Source: Methylobacter sp. (lineage in GTDB: Bacteria > Pseudomonadota > Gammaproteobacteria > Methylococcales > Methylomonadaceae). From it: a stretch of 64,000 nucleotides of DNA. Both the position numbers and the translations under genes were made by a program. The stretch lies in the NCBI RefSeq assembly GCF_030680395.1, contig NZ_JAUXVR010000009.1, positions 165,931-229,930 on the forward strand. Reading direction: 5' to 3'. Below, in pieces: positions 1 to 10,186 of the stretch (the stretch's first letter is position 1; every line of letters begins with the position of its first letter). Under the pieces are notes generated by a model, which saw only the letters and a program-made list of their open reading frames with translations, was not told the origin of the DNA and did no database searches.

Positions 1-219
1 TAAATAGCGATTCAAGGCACGCTTTTCACTGTTATGCATACCCGGTGTATCCATATAAATGGCCTGTCCCGCGTCAGTGGTGTTAATGCCGAGAATTCGA
101 TGCCGGGTTGTTTGCGGCTTACGTGAGGTAATGCTGATCTTCTGCTTCAACAAATGATTCATCAATGTTGATTTGCCGACATTGGGGCGCCCGATCAGGG
201 CGACGAAACCACAATTCAT
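1..219 (-). CDS. era: GTPase Era, N-terminal part (cut by window edge)
   Basis: Era is a GTPase that binds 16S rRNA and helps 30S subunit maturation. Read on the minus strand, the protein begins [18 protein letters not shown], so the G1/P-loop GRPNVGKS is at residues 10-17. It continues through the switch region ([13 protein letters not shown]) to the G3 motif DTPG. Only about 73 residues are inside the window. The ATG overlaps the rnc stop codon (ATGA), so translation is coupled to rnc, as in the standard rnc-era arrangement. The gene was read by eye from the DNA. Identity is firm from motifs and context. Confidence 0.95.
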   Translation of the reverse strand, partial: MNCGFVALIGRPNVGKSTLMNHLLKQKISITSRKPQTTRHRILGINTTDAGQAIYMDTPGMHNSEKRALNRYL

Positions 220-899
220 TTAGTGTCCTTATTTAATAATTCGAGCATAAGCTCTGCCGCCGACTGCTCGGCTTTTTTTCTGGAATTTCCGGTACCGGTG
301 CAAGACTCCGCGATTAATGATGTCGTACACTTAACTTTGAAAGTCTGTTCATGCGCAAGCCCGGACATGGTTATTAACGTGTAATCCGGCAACTCCATTT
401 TCTTGGATTGCATTAACTCCTGTAATTGAGTTTTAGGATCTTTCTGCCAATTATCCAGAGACAAACTTTTCAGTTTTTCCGCAAACAGCTGCAAGATCCA
501 CTGCTGACAAGCATCCATGCCTTGATCGTTATATAACCCACCTATAATAGCTTCCACTGCATCAGACAGAATAGAATCACGACGAAAGCCGCCGCTCTTC
601 AACTCCCCCGAACCCAGTAACAAATAATCGCCGATCTGATGTTTTCTGGCAAGCTCCGCCAGCGAACCCTGGTTGACCAAGCTCGCTCTTAACCGACTTA
701 AAACGCCTTCACAGGCACCGGGGAATAACTCATATAACTTCTGGGCGATAACAAAGCCCAAAATTGAATCACCCAAAAACTCCAAGCGTTCATTGTTGTT
801 CGAACTTGCGCTTCGATGCGTTAAAGCCGTGGTAAAAAGCTGAGGATTATTAAACGTCAAACCCAACTTTTTACACAACTCTTCAGGCTTTTTTATCAC
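216..899 (-). CDS. rnc: Ribonuclease III
   Basis: RNase III cleaves double-stranded RNA in rRNA processing and mRNA decay. The 227-residue length is normal. The family signature [16 protein letters not shown] is near residue 38, with the acidic metal-binding residues in place, and [11 protein letters not shown] lies near residue 112. A C-terminal double-stranded-RNA-binding domain follows from about residue 155. The start is GTG, overlapping the upstream DUF4845 stop codon by four bases (GTGA), and the end overlaps era. The operon order lepA-lepB-DUF4845-rnc-era is conserved in gammaproteobacteria. Confidence 0.97.
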   Translation of the reverse strand: MIKKPEELCKKLGLTFNNPQLFTTALTHRSASSNNNERLEFLGDSILGFVIAQKLYELFPGACEGVLSRLRASLVNQGSLAELARKHQIGDYLLLGSGELKSGGFRRDSILSDAVEAIIGGLYNDQGMDACQQWILQLFAEKLKSLSLDNWQKDPKTQLQELMQSKKMELPDYTLITMSGLAHEQTFKVKCTTSLIAESCTGTGNSRKKAEQSAAELMLELLNKDTK

Positions 900-1273
900 T
901 CCTGACCAGCCTCGATAGTATCATGGAACTCGGCTAATGCACTCAGGTTACCGACCAGTTTCACGACAGTCTCATATTCAATGTCCACTTTCACATAATT
1001 GCCATGTTTGACAACTTTAATATCATCTTGTTTGACATCGTAAACATAATTGATATTAAAGCGCTTGTTTAAGCTGTCCCTGATTTCAAATTCGCCTTTT
1101 GTTGCAAGATCAGGGGTTGCTTTTAACGCTTCCAACGCACTCTTTACTTTGCCGTGATCCAGATAAATCGGAACTATCTTAAGTGTCAACAAGACAAAAA
1201 ACCCGATGAGCCCCAGAATAAAAACAAGCGAAATCAAGGTTAAACCTCGCTGACGGTTAGGCGATAAATTCAT
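896..1273 (-). CDS. DUF4845 single-pass membrane protein
   Basis: This 125-residue protein has a short basic N-terminus (MNLSPNRQRGLT), then a pilin-like hydrophobic segment at residues 12-32, and a soluble domain predicted to face the periplasm. It matches the DUF4845 family, which is typically encoded between lepB and rnc. Its function is not established. The type-IV-pilin-like N-terminus (RQRGLTLISLV) resembles a prepilin cleavage region, but the canonical Glu at +5 is absent. It sits 45 bases after lepB and overlaps rnc by four bases. Confidence 0.85.
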   Translation of the reverse strand: MNLSPNRQRGLTLISLVFILGLIGFFVLLTLKIVPIYLDHGKVKSALEALKATPDLATKGEFEIRDSLNKRFNINYVYDVKQDDIKVVKHGNYVKVDIEYETVVKLVGNLSALAEFHDTIEAGQE

Positions 1274-1317
1274 TTTTTTCTCCAGATGATTTATTAAAAG
1301 AAATAAGTATAGTCAGT

Positions 1318-2094
1318 TTATTTCAACACGGTGCCAATACGATCAAGGCCTACACCTTCATTTTGCCAATCCCAACTCATCCAGATAAAAAAAGCTTTTC
1401 CAACCAGATTTTCTTCAGGAACCGTACCCCAGTAACGACTATCGTTACTGTTATCACGGTTATCGCCCATCACAAAATAGCTCCCTTTCGGCACCACATA
1501 AACGCCTTCGGCAGAAGCCGCGCCATTTCTGATCAGAATACTGTGCTCAACGCCTGTCAAATCTTCTAACAAATGCTCATTCCCGGTCATATCCTCGCCT
1601 TGACCTACGCCCTGATAGCGCCCCAAAGAAACTTGATTGACAGGAACGCCATTAATATGCAGCTTTTTATCATAATAAGCGACTCGGTCGCCCGGCAAAC
1701 CAACCACTCGCTTGATATAATCAACAGTCGGGTCTTTAGGATAACGAAAAACGACAATATCCCCGCGCATGGGGTCATCCAACTCAATGACTTTTTTATT
1801 GATAACCGGCAACCGTATTCCGTAGGCAAATTTATTGACCAGAATAAAATCGCCTATCAGCAAAGTCGGCATCATGGATGCGGAAGGTATGCGAAAAGGC
1901 TCGGCTATGAATGAACGCAGCAATAACACAATCAGCACAACCGGAAAAAAAGAACGCGCATACTCTACCAGCCAAGGTTCGTTTTCTTCATCGAAAACCT
2001 CCCCTCTTGATTTGAGCACCAGCAAATATCCGCCCCAAATTACACCGGTAACCAGCGTAGCGACGACAAGAAAAAAGGAAAAATCGTAATCCAT
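1318..2094 (-). CDS. lepB: Signal peptidase I
   Basis: This inner-membrane serine peptidase removes signal peptides from exported preproteins. The 258-residue protein has two N-terminal membrane segments (residues 5-27 and about 47-64). The catalytic serine motif FRIPSASMMPTL is near residue 67 and the catalytic lysine box RGDIVVFRYP...DYIKRVVGLPGD near 111-137. The C-terminal box GDNRDNSNDSRYWG is near 210. All expected boxes are present. It is the second gene of the lepA-lepB-DUF4845-rnc-era operon. Confidence 0.97.
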   Translation of the reverse strand: MDYDFSFFLVVATLVTGVIWGGYLLVLKSRGEVFDEENEPWLVEYARSFFPVVLIVLLLRSFIAEPFRIPSASMMPTLLIGDFILVNKFAYGIRLPVINKKVIELDDPMRGDIVVFRYPKDPTVDYIKRVVGLPGDRVAYYDKKLHINGVPVNQVSLGRYQGVGQGEDMTGNEHLLEDLTGVEHSILIRNGAASAEGVYVVPKGSYFVMGDNRDNSNDSRYWGTVPEENLVGKAFFIWMSWDWQNEGVGLDRIGTVLK

Positions 2095-2200
2095 GTTTAT
2101 ATATTTCAGATAAAAGGTTTAAGGCTAAAGGAGAAGGGCAAATGGCTACGGGCGATGTAATTGAAGTTTGGTTTTTCGCCTTTTGCCGTTCGCCTGATCT

Positions 2201-4000
2201 TCATTCTTTGTTTAGCTGCAAAACTGCCAGGAACGCTTCTTGAGGAATCTCAATATTACCGACCTGCTTCATTCGTTTTTTACCGGCTTTTTGTTTTTCC
2301 AGCAATTTTTTCTTACGGCTAATATCGCCGCCGTAACATTTGGCAATTACATTTTTCCGCATCGCTTTAACGGTGGATCGGGCAATAACCTTGGAACCGA
2401 TGGCTGCCTGGATCGCAACCTCATACATTTGCCGCGGAATCAGGTCTTTCATCTTTTCAACCAGGTCCCGTCCACGATTATGACTCAGGTCGCGATGTAC
2501 GATGATAGACAGGGCATCGACCTTTTCAGCATTGATCAATACATCCAGCTTGACCAACTCGGCCGGCTGGAAACGCAAAAACTCGTAGTCAAATGAAGCA
2601 AAGCCTCGACTCACCGACTTTAAACGGTCGAAGAAATCCAGCACCACTTCACTCAAAGGCATTTCATAATGTAGCGACACCTGTCTGCCGACATATTGCA
2701 TGTCTTTCTGCACACCGCGCTTTTCTATACACAATGTGATGACGCCGCCCAGATAAGCTTGGGGAACCAGAATATTCGCCCGAATAATAGGTTCCCTGAT
2801 TTCCTTGATGGTGCCCATATCCGGCAGTTTGGCCGGGTTATCGATCATCAGAACCTGATCGTTATGGGTAATGACTTCATAGATAACGGTAGGTGCTGTG
2901 GTAATCAGGTCAACATCGTATTCCCTTTCCAATCGCTCCTGCACGATCTCCATGTGTAGCATACCGAGAAAACCGCAGCGAAAACCGAAGCCTAAAGCCT
3001 GCGACGTTTCCGGCTCAAAGTGCAACGAAGCATCATTGAGATTCAACTTGTTCAGCGCCTCGCGCAAATCTTCGTAATGATCCGAACTGACCGGATACAA
3101 CCCGGCAAAAACGCGCGGCTGCACCTTCTGGAATCCGGTAAGCTGTTCAGCAGCCGGATTATCGGTCCAGGTAATGGTATCGCCGACCGGCGCACCAAAA
3201 ATATCTTTGATACCGGCCACGACATAGCCGACTTCGCCGGTATTTAAAATTTCTTTTTCCAGCCGTTTGGGAGTAAAAACACCGACTTTTTCGGCGATAA
3301 ACGACTTGCCGGTGGACATGATAGTGATCTTTTGCTTTCTGCGTATGCTGCCATGCATGATCCTGACCAGCGACACCACGCCCAGATAACTGTCAAACCA
3401 GGAATCGATAATCAACGCCTGTAACGGACCTGCAGTGTTACCTTCAGGCGGCGGAACTTTAAGCACCAGTTGTTCCAGCACATCCTCAACGCCCAAACCG
3501 GTTTTAGCGCTGATCATCAGCGCCTCGTCGGCAGGAATGCCGATCACCTCTTCGATTTCAGCCTGCACCCGCTCAGGCTCGGCAGAAGGCAAATCGATTT
3601 TGTTCAGCACCGGCACCACTTCCAGTCCCTGCTCTATCGCCGTATAGCAGTTGGCAACGCTTTGCGCCTCGACACCCTGAGCTGCATCGACAACCAGCAG
3701 CGCGCCTTCGCAAGCCGCTAAAGACCTGGAAACCTCATAAGAAAAATCCACATGCCCAGGGGTATCGATGAAATTAAGCTGATAAGTCTCGCCATCTTTT
3801 GCCTTAAAATCCAGCGTGACGCTCTGGGCTTTAATAGTGATGCCGCGTTCTTTCTCAATATCCATCGAATCAAGTACTTGCGCGGACATTTCCCTGGCGC
3901 TTAAACCGCCGCAGATTTGAATAAAACGATCCGCAAGCGTCGATTTACCATGATCGATATGCGCGATAATGGAAAAATTTCTTATATGTTTTAAATCCAC
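2201..4000 (-). CDS. lepA: Elongation factor 4 (LepA)
   Basis: LepA is a ribosome-associated translational GTPase that back-translocates or remodels stalled ribosomes. The 599-residue length is typical. The G1 motif AHIDHGKST is at the N-terminus, followed by [16 protein letters not shown] and NKIDLP. The LepA-specific C-terminal domain ends in the basic stretch [18 protein letters not shown]. The start codon is GTG with only a weak ribosome-binding site. It is the first gene of its operon, and the 106-base gap before lepB holds no obvious terminator. Confidence 0.97.
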   Translation of the reverse strand: MDLKHIRNFSIIAHIDHGKSTLADRFIQICGGLSAREMSAQVLDSMDIEKERGITIKAQSVTLDFKAKDGETYQLNFIDTPGHVDFSYEVSRSLAACEGALLVVDAAQGVEAQSVANCYTAIEQGLEVVPVLNKIDLPSAEPERVQAEIEEVIGIPADEALMISAKTGLGVEDVLEQLVLKVPPPEGNTAGPLQALIIDSWFDSYLGVVSLVRIMHGSIRRKQKITIMSTGKSFIAEKVGVFTPKRLEKEILNTGEVGYVVAGIKDIFGAPVGDTITWTDNPAAEQLTGFQKVQPRVFAGLYPVSSDHYEDLREALNKLNLNDASLHFEPETSQALGFGFRCGFLGMLHMEIVQERLEREYDVDLITTAPTVIYEVITHNDQVLMIDNPAKLPDMGTIKEIREPIIRANILVPQAYLGGVITLCIEKRGVQKDMQYVGRQVSLHYEMPLSEVVLDFFDRLKSVSRGFASFDYEFLRFQPAELVKLDVLINAEKVDALSIIVHRDLSHNRGRDLVEKMKDLIPRQMYEVAIQAAIGSKVIARSTVKAMRKNVIAKCYGGDISRKKKLLEKQKAGKKRMKQVGNIEIPQEAFLAVLQLNKE

Positions 4001-4426
4001 TTATATTTCAACTTGTTATGATAGTGTTAATGCATTGTGCCAAACATTGCCAATATACTAAGTATAAATAGAGACGCTCCGTGCAAGCTTCTGCCCCTGA
4101 CCTAAACCCGCATAGGCAACACCTCTATGATGCTTGCCGTTATCGTATTTGCACACCTTATTAGATAAATATTGTAACAGATTTAGGCCTGCTCAAAGCC
4201 TACTTTCATCATCACTCTTAAGGGGATTTGTCCTGATGCCTGCTGTATTTAACGCAGGTATAGACTTACTACGATGAAATTAATTTCTTGTTAAATCTCA
4301 CAACGCCTAGTATTTGCACCTATGTTTTTTCTCATTTTTTCTCATTAGAATGATTTTAAGGTGATTGGTTTCAACATGATACTCAAAGGGTAATATTTAG
4401 ACATAACAAGATACTAAGGAATTTAC
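4001..4426. other. Intergenic region between divergent lepA and amidotransferase operons
   Basis: These 426 bases separate two divergently transcribed operons and must hold both promoters. The half nearest the plus-strand operon is AT-rich. No ORF, structured RNA or clear operator is visible. A ribosome-binding site (AAGGA) sits just before the ATG at 4427. Confidence 0.5.
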
Positions 4427-6403
4427 ATGTGTGGAATTAATGGTATCGCAGCTCTCTCGGTACAGACCAAAGTTAGTGAGCAGGATGTCCGCAGCATGCT
4501 GCCCCCCCTGTACCACCGAGGCCCGGATGGTGGCGGTGTCTACCTTGATCCCGGCCAGCGCGTTGGATTGGGCCACACTCGCCTCAGCATCATCGACCTT
4601 GCCGGAGGCGCTCAGCCAATGCACAATGAAGATAAAACGGTATGGGTCACATTCAACGGCGAGATATTCAATTACGTCGAGTTACGCAAGACCTTGCTCA
4701 AAGAGGGACATCGCTTTCATACCCACAGCGATACCGAGGTCATCGTTCATGCCTACGAGCAGTATGGCGACGATTTTGCGCAACACCTGAACGGCCAATT
4801 TGCCATCGCTCTTTGGGATGACAGCCGCCAACGCTTACTGTTAGTGCGCGATCGAGTCGGTATTTTACCGCTTTTCTATACAAGCCAAGGCGATCGACTG
4901 CTGTTCGCCTCAGAAATCAAGGCCTTATTACCTCAGTTATCGGAAGCGCCGCGTATATCCCCGACCGCACTGGACCAAATATTCACTTTCTGGGCGGCAC
5001 GCAGCCCTAATACCCTGTTTGAAGACATCTTCGAAGTATCGCCCGGACACATGCTGGTGTTGGAAAACGGCCGTTTGCGCGAGTCAATTTATTGGGACTG
5101 GCACTTTCCCGAACAAGGCGACTATCACCAAGGTTCGGACAGCGATCTGGCCGAGCAGTTGTACGCTATCTTAGCCGATGCAACGTCCATTCGTTTACGC
5201 GCCGATGTACCGGTCGGCGCCTATCTCTCAGGGGGACTCGATTCCTCCGCACTGGTCGCCCTGATCCGTCGCCACTCAAACGCACCGCTCAGAACTTTCT
5301 CTATTGGCTTCGAAGAACAGTCGCTTGACGAATCGGTTTTCCAAAAGCAGATGATCGAACATCTTGGCGTTGAAAACAACCGAATATTCTGCCAAAACCG
5401 CGATATTGCCGAAAACTTTCCCGCCACTATTTTTCACGCCGAAACAGCTATTCTCCGCACTGCCCCCACGCCTATGCGGGAGCTGTCCGGCTTGGTGCGC
5501 GCTTCGGGTTACAAGGTAGTTCTCACCGGCGAAGGTGCCGATGAAGTATTGGGCGGCTATGACCTATTCAAGGAAGCCAAGATCCGCCAGTTCTGGGCTC
5601 GCCACCCTCAGTCCGAATGGCGGCCTCTACTGCTTAAAGCCCTGTATCCCTACCTGGAAACCTCCGGCGCCCAGGCTAAAACTTACTTGCACAATTACTA
5701 CAGCATCGGTTTGGACAAGCCTGATCAGCCGGGGTTCAGTCATCTTACACGATGGTTCACCACGTCCCAATGCAAGATTTTTTTCTCGCAGGAACTTAAC
5801 GCCAGGTTGAGCGAAAATGCTGTCGACCGGCTAACCGAGCAATTACCGGCAGCGTTCAACCACTGGCATTCGTTCAACCGCGCACAATATCTGGAAGCTA
5901 AAACGCTGATGGGCGATTATTTATTATGTTCTCAGGGAGACCGTATGCTGATGGCCAATTCAGTGGAGGGGCGTTTCCCCTTTTTGGACCATCGTGTCAT
6001 TGAGTTTGCCAATCGCATGAATCCACGACTGAAGATGCGTGCGCTCAACGAGAAATATCTATTTAAGCGAGCCATGAAAGACCAGTTACCCCGACAGATT
6101 CTTGAGCGTCACAAACAGCCGTATCGTGCTCCGGACATACCTGGCTTCTTCTCTGCTCATCCTCCAGCCTATGTGGATGATTTGCTAAGTGAAGAAAAGC
6201 TCAAGCGCTACGGTTATTTCGACGCTCAAAAAGTCGGTTTTTTGCTGAAAAAGGCGAGACGGGGTAATTCGATTGCCTACAAAGACAATATGGCGTTAGT
6301 TGGCGTTCTTTCCACTCAATTATGCCATTATTTTTTTATCGAACAATTTTCTCAAACTGCTCGCGAAACGGGTGCATCTTACCCTTCTTTAACCTCACAA
6401 TAG
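4427..6403 (+). CDS. AsnB-type glutamine-dependent asparagine synthetase / amidotransferase
   Basis: This 658-residue class II amidotransferase starts MCGINGI, so the N-terminal nucleophile Cys2 is exposed after Met removal. The glutaminase domain covers about residues 2-200. A synthetase domain follows, with the ATP-pyrophosphatase loop LSGGLDSSALVALI near 266-279 and the GEGADEVLGGY motif near 366. Family chemistry is transfer of glutamine-derived ammonia to an acyl-adenylate. The neighbours are an ACP, an AMP ligase and acyltransferases, so the substrate is more likely a secondary metabolite or polysaccharide precursor than free aspartate; that is inference. It is the first gene of a seven-gene plus-strand operon with a good ribosome-binding site. 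Confidence 0.85.
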   Translation: MCGINGIAALSVQTKVSEQDVRSMLPPLYHRGPDGGGVYLDPGQRVGLGHTRLSIIDLAGGAQPMHNEDKTVWVTFNGEIFNYVELRKTLLKEGHRFHTHSDTEVIVHAYEQYGDDFAQHLNGQFAIALWDDSRQRLLLVRDRVGILPLFYTSQGDRLLFASEIKALLPQLSEAPRISPTALDQIFTFWAARSPNTLFEDIFEVSPGHMLVLENGRLRESIYWDWHFPEQGDYHQGSDSDLAEQLYAILADATSIRLRADVPVGAYLSGGLDSSALVALIRRHSNAPLRTFSIGFEEQSLDESVFQKQMIEHLGVENNRIFCQNRDIAENFPATIFHAETAILRTAPTPMRELSGLVRASGYKVVLTGEGADEVLGGYDLFKEAKIRQFWARHPQSEWRPLLLKALYPYLETSGAQAKTYLHNYYSIGLDKPDQPGFSHLTRWFTTSQCKIFFSQELNARLSENAVDRLTEQLPAAFNHWHSFNRAQYLEAKTLMGDYLLCSQGDRMLMANSVEGRFPFLDHRVIEFANRMNPRLKMRALNEKYLFKRAMKDQLPRQILERHKQPYRAPDIPGFFSAHPPAYVDDLLSEEKLKRYGYFDAQKVGFLLKKARRGNSIAYKDNMALVGVLSTQLCHYFFIEQFSQTARETGASYPSLTSQ

Positions 6404-6412
6404 GCTATAGCC

Positions 6413-6673
6413 ATGAATATGAAAAAAATTATTCGGCAATACATTATGGAAAATCTCCTCTTCACCGAAGATGAATCAGTTTTACAGGATAGCGATTCCT
6501 TTCTTGACGGAGGCATTATAGATTCTACCGGCGTTATGGAGATCATACTTTTCATCGAAGAAACCTTTGGGATCAAAATAAACGACAGCGAAATGCTTCC
6601 GGCCAATCTTGATTCCGTAGATAAGCTGGCTGATTTTATTCAGCGTAAACAAGCCCAAGCGGTTGCTGCCTGA
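6413..6673 (+). CDS. Acyl carrier protein
   Basis: This 86-residue acidic helical protein carries the phosphopantetheine site in GGIIDSTGVMEI (Ser38), so it should carry an acyl or aminoacyl group as a thioester. It starts 9 bases after the amidotransferase gene and ends 3 bases before the AMP ligase gene. That spacing suggests the ligase loads this carrier. It is a standalone carrier rather than the fatty-acid AcpP, judging by sequence and context. The ATG at 6419 is a possible alternative start. Confidence 0.85.
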   Translation: MNMKKIIRQYIMENLLFTEDESVLQDSDSFLDGGIIDSTGVMEIILFIEETFGIKINDSEMLPANLDSVDKLADFIQRKQAQAVAA

Positions 6674-6676
6674 AAA

Positions 6677-8251
6677 ATGACGATCGTTACATCCCGACTC
6701 TTACAAGATACATTACTCACTACAGTCGCGCACTATCCTGATCATACAGCCTTGATCGTCGATGATGTGAGAATGAGCTACAGCGAGGTGGCTGATTACG
6801 CCTGTCGACTAGCCCATGCTTTGCGCGCGAGCGGGATACGTCGTGGTGACCGTGTGGCGATTTTCATGGACAACACTTGGCAATGCGCTTCGTCAATCTA
6901 TGGCGTGTTGTTGGCCGGTGGAGTTTTTGTCGTCGTCAATGTCCAAACCAAGCACGATAAGCTGGCATTCATCCTGCGTGATTCGGATACCCGGGTATTG
7001 CTTAGCGAGCCACATCTCGTACGAGTATTCGGCCCGGTAGCGGAGCAGCTGCCGACGCTACGGGTATTGTGTACATCTGCATCCAAAGCATTGCCGACCG
7101 GCATTGAAAGTCTGGACGCTGCATTGGCCGATATGCCGACCACGCCGCCGCCACAGTCAGCTATTACGCTGGATTTGGCGGCACTGATCTACACTTCGGG
7201 CACAACCGGCTTCCCCAAAGGGGTGATGCACACTCACCAGTCGCTATTGTTTGTGTTGGACAGTATCAATGAATATCTGGGTTTTTCCCAAAATGACCGG
7301 TTATTTTCTGCGTTACCGCTCAATTTCGGTTATGGCCTTTTCCAATGGTTATCCGCTGTACGCGCAGGAGCAACTCTAGTGCTGGCGCGCTCGTTTACTT
7401 ATCCCATGCAGGTATTCAATCGCATGAACAACGAAACTGTAACCAGTTTCGCCGGCGTACCTACCATATTCGCCATGATGTTAGCGCAGGATGCCAAGCA
7501 ACCGTTACATTTTCCCAGTGTGCGGATACTTACCAATGCTGCAGCGGTGCTGCCTGTGGAATTTATCCCCGGTATCCGGCGGATGTTTCCTCAGGCCGGT
7601 TTATACAAAATGTACGGGCAAACCGAGTGTATCCGTAGCGCTTACCTGAATCCCGCCCTGGCCGATATCAAACCGGAATCGGTGGGATGCGCCATACCCG
7701 GCACCGAACTATTGTTGCTGGATGAAGACGGACAACCGGTGGCGCCGACCGAGATTGGTAACTTATACGTACGCGGCCCGCATCTGATGCAGGGGTATTG
7801 GAAGCAACCGGAAAAAACCGCCGAGGTGTTGGTGCCCGGCCTGCTGCCCGGCGAGTTTCTGTTAAAAAGCGGCGATCTATTCCGGCGGGATGCCGATGGC
7901 GATTTCTATTTCGTCGCACGTAGCGACGAAATCATTAAAAGCCGCGGGGAAAAAGTCAGTCCTACCGAAGTTGAAAATGCAATCTACAGCCTTTCTTCTG
8001 TACAAGAAGTAGTGGTGGCCGGTATCCCTGATCCCATACTGGGTGAGGCGGTATGCGCCTTTGTGACTATCCGCGACGGCGAAAACCTGAGCATACAACA
8101 AATTAAGCATATCTGTAACGAGCGGCTGGAAAACTACATGGTACCTAAACACATCGTGTTGTTGCCCGAATTGCCACACACAGCCAACGGCAAGTTGTCT
8201 CGCAAACTGGTTCTGGAACAGTGCGTCACACTACTTGCCACATTAGAATAA
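6677..8251 (+). CDS. AMP-forming acyl/aminoacyl ligase (ANL superfamily)
   Basis: This 524-residue adenylating enzyme has the ANL core motif YTSGTTGFPKGVMHTH near residues 170-185. The A5 motif KMYGQTEC is near 311, the hinge region GDLFRRDADGDFYFVARSDEIIKSRGEKVSP near 400-430, and the catalytic lysine is in HTANGKLSRK near 508. Full length suggests an active enzyme that activates a carboxylic acid and transfers it to CoA or to the adjacent carrier protein. The substrate cannot be read from the sequence. It belongs to the amidotransferase-ACP-ligase operon. Confidence 0.85.
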   Translation: MTIVTSRLLQDTLLTTVAHYPDHTALIVDDVRMSYSEVADYACRLAHALRASGIRRGDRVAIFMDNTWQCASSIYGVLLAGGVFVVVNVQTKHDKLAFILRDSDTRVLLSEPHLVRVFGPVAEQLPTLRVLCTSASKALPTGIESLDAALADMPTTPPPQSAITLDLAALIYTSGTTGFPKGVMHTHQSLLFVLDSINEYLGFSQNDRLFSALPLNFGYGLFQWLSAVRAGATLVLARSFTYPMQVFNRMNNETVTSFAGVPTIFAMMLAQDAKQPLHFPSVRILTNAAAVLPVEFIPGIRRMFPQAGLYKMYGQTECIRSAYLNPALADIKPESVGCAIPGTELLLLDEDGQPVAPTEIGNLYVRGPHLMQGYWKQPEKTAEVLVPGLLPGEFLLKSGDLFRRDADGDFYFVARSDEIIKSRGEKVSPTEVENAIYSLSSVQEVVVAGIPDPILGEAVCAFVTIRDGENLSIQQIKHICNERLENYMVPKHIVLLPELPHTANGKLSRKLVLEQCVTLLATLE

Positions 8252-8272
8252 TTCATTATTGAGGAATTTACC

Positions 8273-9307
8273 GTGTCTAAAAATATTCATGCTGCGTTGA
8301 AAAGCGTACCTATAAATCTTACTGCCTCGCTCAAACTGGACGAGACTGCTGAAATCGCTAAAATTGCCGAGCGCCTGCGTGAGCTGTTACGCAGCCACTT
8401 ACACCGTCGTGGACTGATCGTTGCTATTTCGGGAGGCATAGACAGCGCGGTGTGTGCCGCATTGGCCGTGCGCGCGGTCGGATGCGAGCGTGTGTTTGGC
8501 CTGCTATTGCCTGAGCGCGATTCCGCCTCCGAAAGCTCTATCCGCGGCCGTATGGTGGCAGAACAACTCGGCATCGCCTACGAGGAATTCGATATCGCCC
8601 CCGTATTGGACGCTCTGGGCTGCTACCACTGGCGTGACGAGGCCATCCGTGCCGTTTTCCCGAGCTACACTAGCGAATGGAAAAACAAAATCGTTATCTC
8701 CGGTGGACAGGCAGGAACTTTCAACTATTTCAAACTGGTGGTGCAATCGCCGGATGGGCGACTATTCGAGGAGAGACTGGATGCGAAGCATTACCTGCAA
8801 ATCGTCGCCGCCACCAATTTCAAACAACGGGTGCGCAAAACGCTTGAATACTTTCATGCAGACCGTTTGCATTATGCAGTCGTCGGCACGCCCAATCGTC
8901 TGGAATACGATCAAGGTTTTTTTGTAAAAAACGGCGATGGCTCGGCCGATGTAAAACCCATCGCGCATTTATATAAGACACAGGTTTACGCTCTGGCACG
9001 CTATCTGGAGCTTCCGGAAGATATCTGCAACGCTCAGCCCACCACCGACACCTACAGCATGACGCAAGGGCAGGACGAATTCTATTTTGCACTACCTTAC
9101 GACAAGATGGACATTGCTTTGCTGGCTTACAACAACAGTAAACCATCCTCTCAATTAGCTGAGGAACTAGGTATTGGTCTTGATCAAGCGGAATTTATTT
9201 ACCGTGACATCCAAGCCAAGCGTAAAGCTACTGCGCCGCTACATTGGCCGGGGATTCCAATGGAGACAGTGGCCGGTCCGATGACTAAACCGCCGGTGCT
9301 TGGCTAA
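8273..9307 (+). CDS. NAD synthase-like PP-loop enzyme (no glutaminase domain)
   Basis: This 344-residue protein resembles ammonia-dependent NAD synthases. The PP-loop IVAISGGIDSAVCAA is near residue 49, and NadE-like elements KPIAHLYKTQVYALARYLELP and TTDTYSMTQGQDEFYF lie in the C-terminal half. It is longer than classical NadE (about 275) because of an insertion near residues 115-190. It has no nitrilase domain, so ammonia would have to come from elsewhere, possibly the upstream AsnB-type protein. It may be a paralogue that amidates an acyl-adenylate rather than making NAD; that is inference. The start is GTG with a GAGG ribosome-binding site eight bases upstream. Confidence 0.75.
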   Translation: MSKNIHAALKSVPINLTASLKLDETAEIAKIAERLRELLRSHLHRRGLIVAISGGIDSAVCAALAVRAVGCERVFGLLLPERDSASESSIRGRMVAEQLGIAYEEFDIAPVLDALGCYHWRDEAIRAVFPSYTSEWKNKIVISGGQAGTFNYFKLVVQSPDGRLFEERLDAKHYLQIVAATNFKQRVRKTLEYFHADRLHYAVVGTPNRLEYDQGFFVKNGDGSADVKPIAHLYKTQVYALARYLELPEDICNAQPTTDTYSMTQGQDEFYFALPYDKMDIALLAYNNSKPSSQLAEELGIGLDQAEFIYRDIQAKRKATAPLHWPGIPMETVAGPMTKPPVLG

Positions 9308-9352
9308 AAACTAGCGATTGAATCATGCTAAACGAAGACGAGGGGCAAGACG

Positions 9353-10186
9353 ATGACAAATATATGTGGATGGTGGTTGATTGCAGCGACGATGCTGATA
9401 CTGCCAGGATGTAATCAATCCAAACCTGAGGACACATCGATGGCGATAACAACGCAAATTAGCCAGCCGGAATGGCAGGCATTGGAAAAAAAACGAGTGG
9501 TTTTCGGTCACCAGTCGGTGGGTGGAAATATCCTCAACGGGGTAGAACGATTAGCCGCCAAGTACGGAGTCAATCTTGATATTCACGAGCAACGGACAGC
9601 ACCTGCTGCGAAGGGTATCAGTCACTTTTTCATCGGCAACAACGGTGACCCGTTATCCAAGATAAAGGATTTTGCGACCGCCATTGACGCTGGCGCAGCC
9701 CAAAATGCGGATGTGGCCATGATGAAGCTATGCTATGCCGATTTCAATGCCGCTACCGATGCCCGGCAAGTGGCGAACGCTTATATCACCAATCTGGAAT
9801 CCTTGGCTCAGAGGCATCCGGAGACAAACTTCGTGGCAATTACCGCGCCGTTGATGGCCGTGCAAACCGGGCCGAAAGCCTGGATCAAACGGCTCATAGG
9901 CAAGCAGCCAAATGGTTATGTCGATAATCTCAGACGTGCAGAGTTCAATACCCTGCTTCGCGAACGATACCTTTCGACGGGCCGCTTGTTTGACCTTGCC
10001 CGGGCCGAGGCCGGATCGACCGGCAAATACTGCATGGCGCAAGTGGGTGACCAAGCGGTCGAGACCTTGTGCCCTGATCTTACCAATGATGGCGGTCATC
10101 TCAACGAACATGGCCAGGAATTGGTAGCCACCAATTTTCTAAGTTTTATCAGTTCTCTCGCGACCAGACAGGTGGTGGCGAAATGA
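9353..10186 (+). CDS. SGNH/GDSL-like hydrolase lipoprotein
   Basis: The 277-residue protein begins with a lipoprotein signal peptide whose lipobox LILPGC places the modified Cys near residue 19. The mature part opens with VVFGHQSVGGNI, similar to the block I serine region of SGNH hydrolases. It ends with DGGHLNEHGQELV, resembling the DxxH block V that supplies Asp and His. It is therefore probably a periplasmic esterase or deacetylase. Neighbouring acyltransferases suggest it edits or removes acyl groups on the same product. The end overlaps the next gene by four bases (ATGA). Confidence 0.7.
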   Translation: MTNICGWWLIAATMLILPGCNQSKPEDTSMAITTQISQPEWQALEKKRVVFGHQSVGGNILNGVERLAAKYGVNLDIHEQRTAPAAKGISHFFIGNNGDPLSKIKDFATAIDAGAAQNADVAMMKLCYADFNAATDARQVANAYITNLESLAQRHPETNFVAITAPLMAVQTGPKAWIKRLIGKQPNGYVDNLRRAEFNTLLRERYLSTGRLFDLARAEAGSTGKYCMAQVGDQAVETLCPDLTNDGGHLNEHGQELVATNFLSFISSLATRQVVAK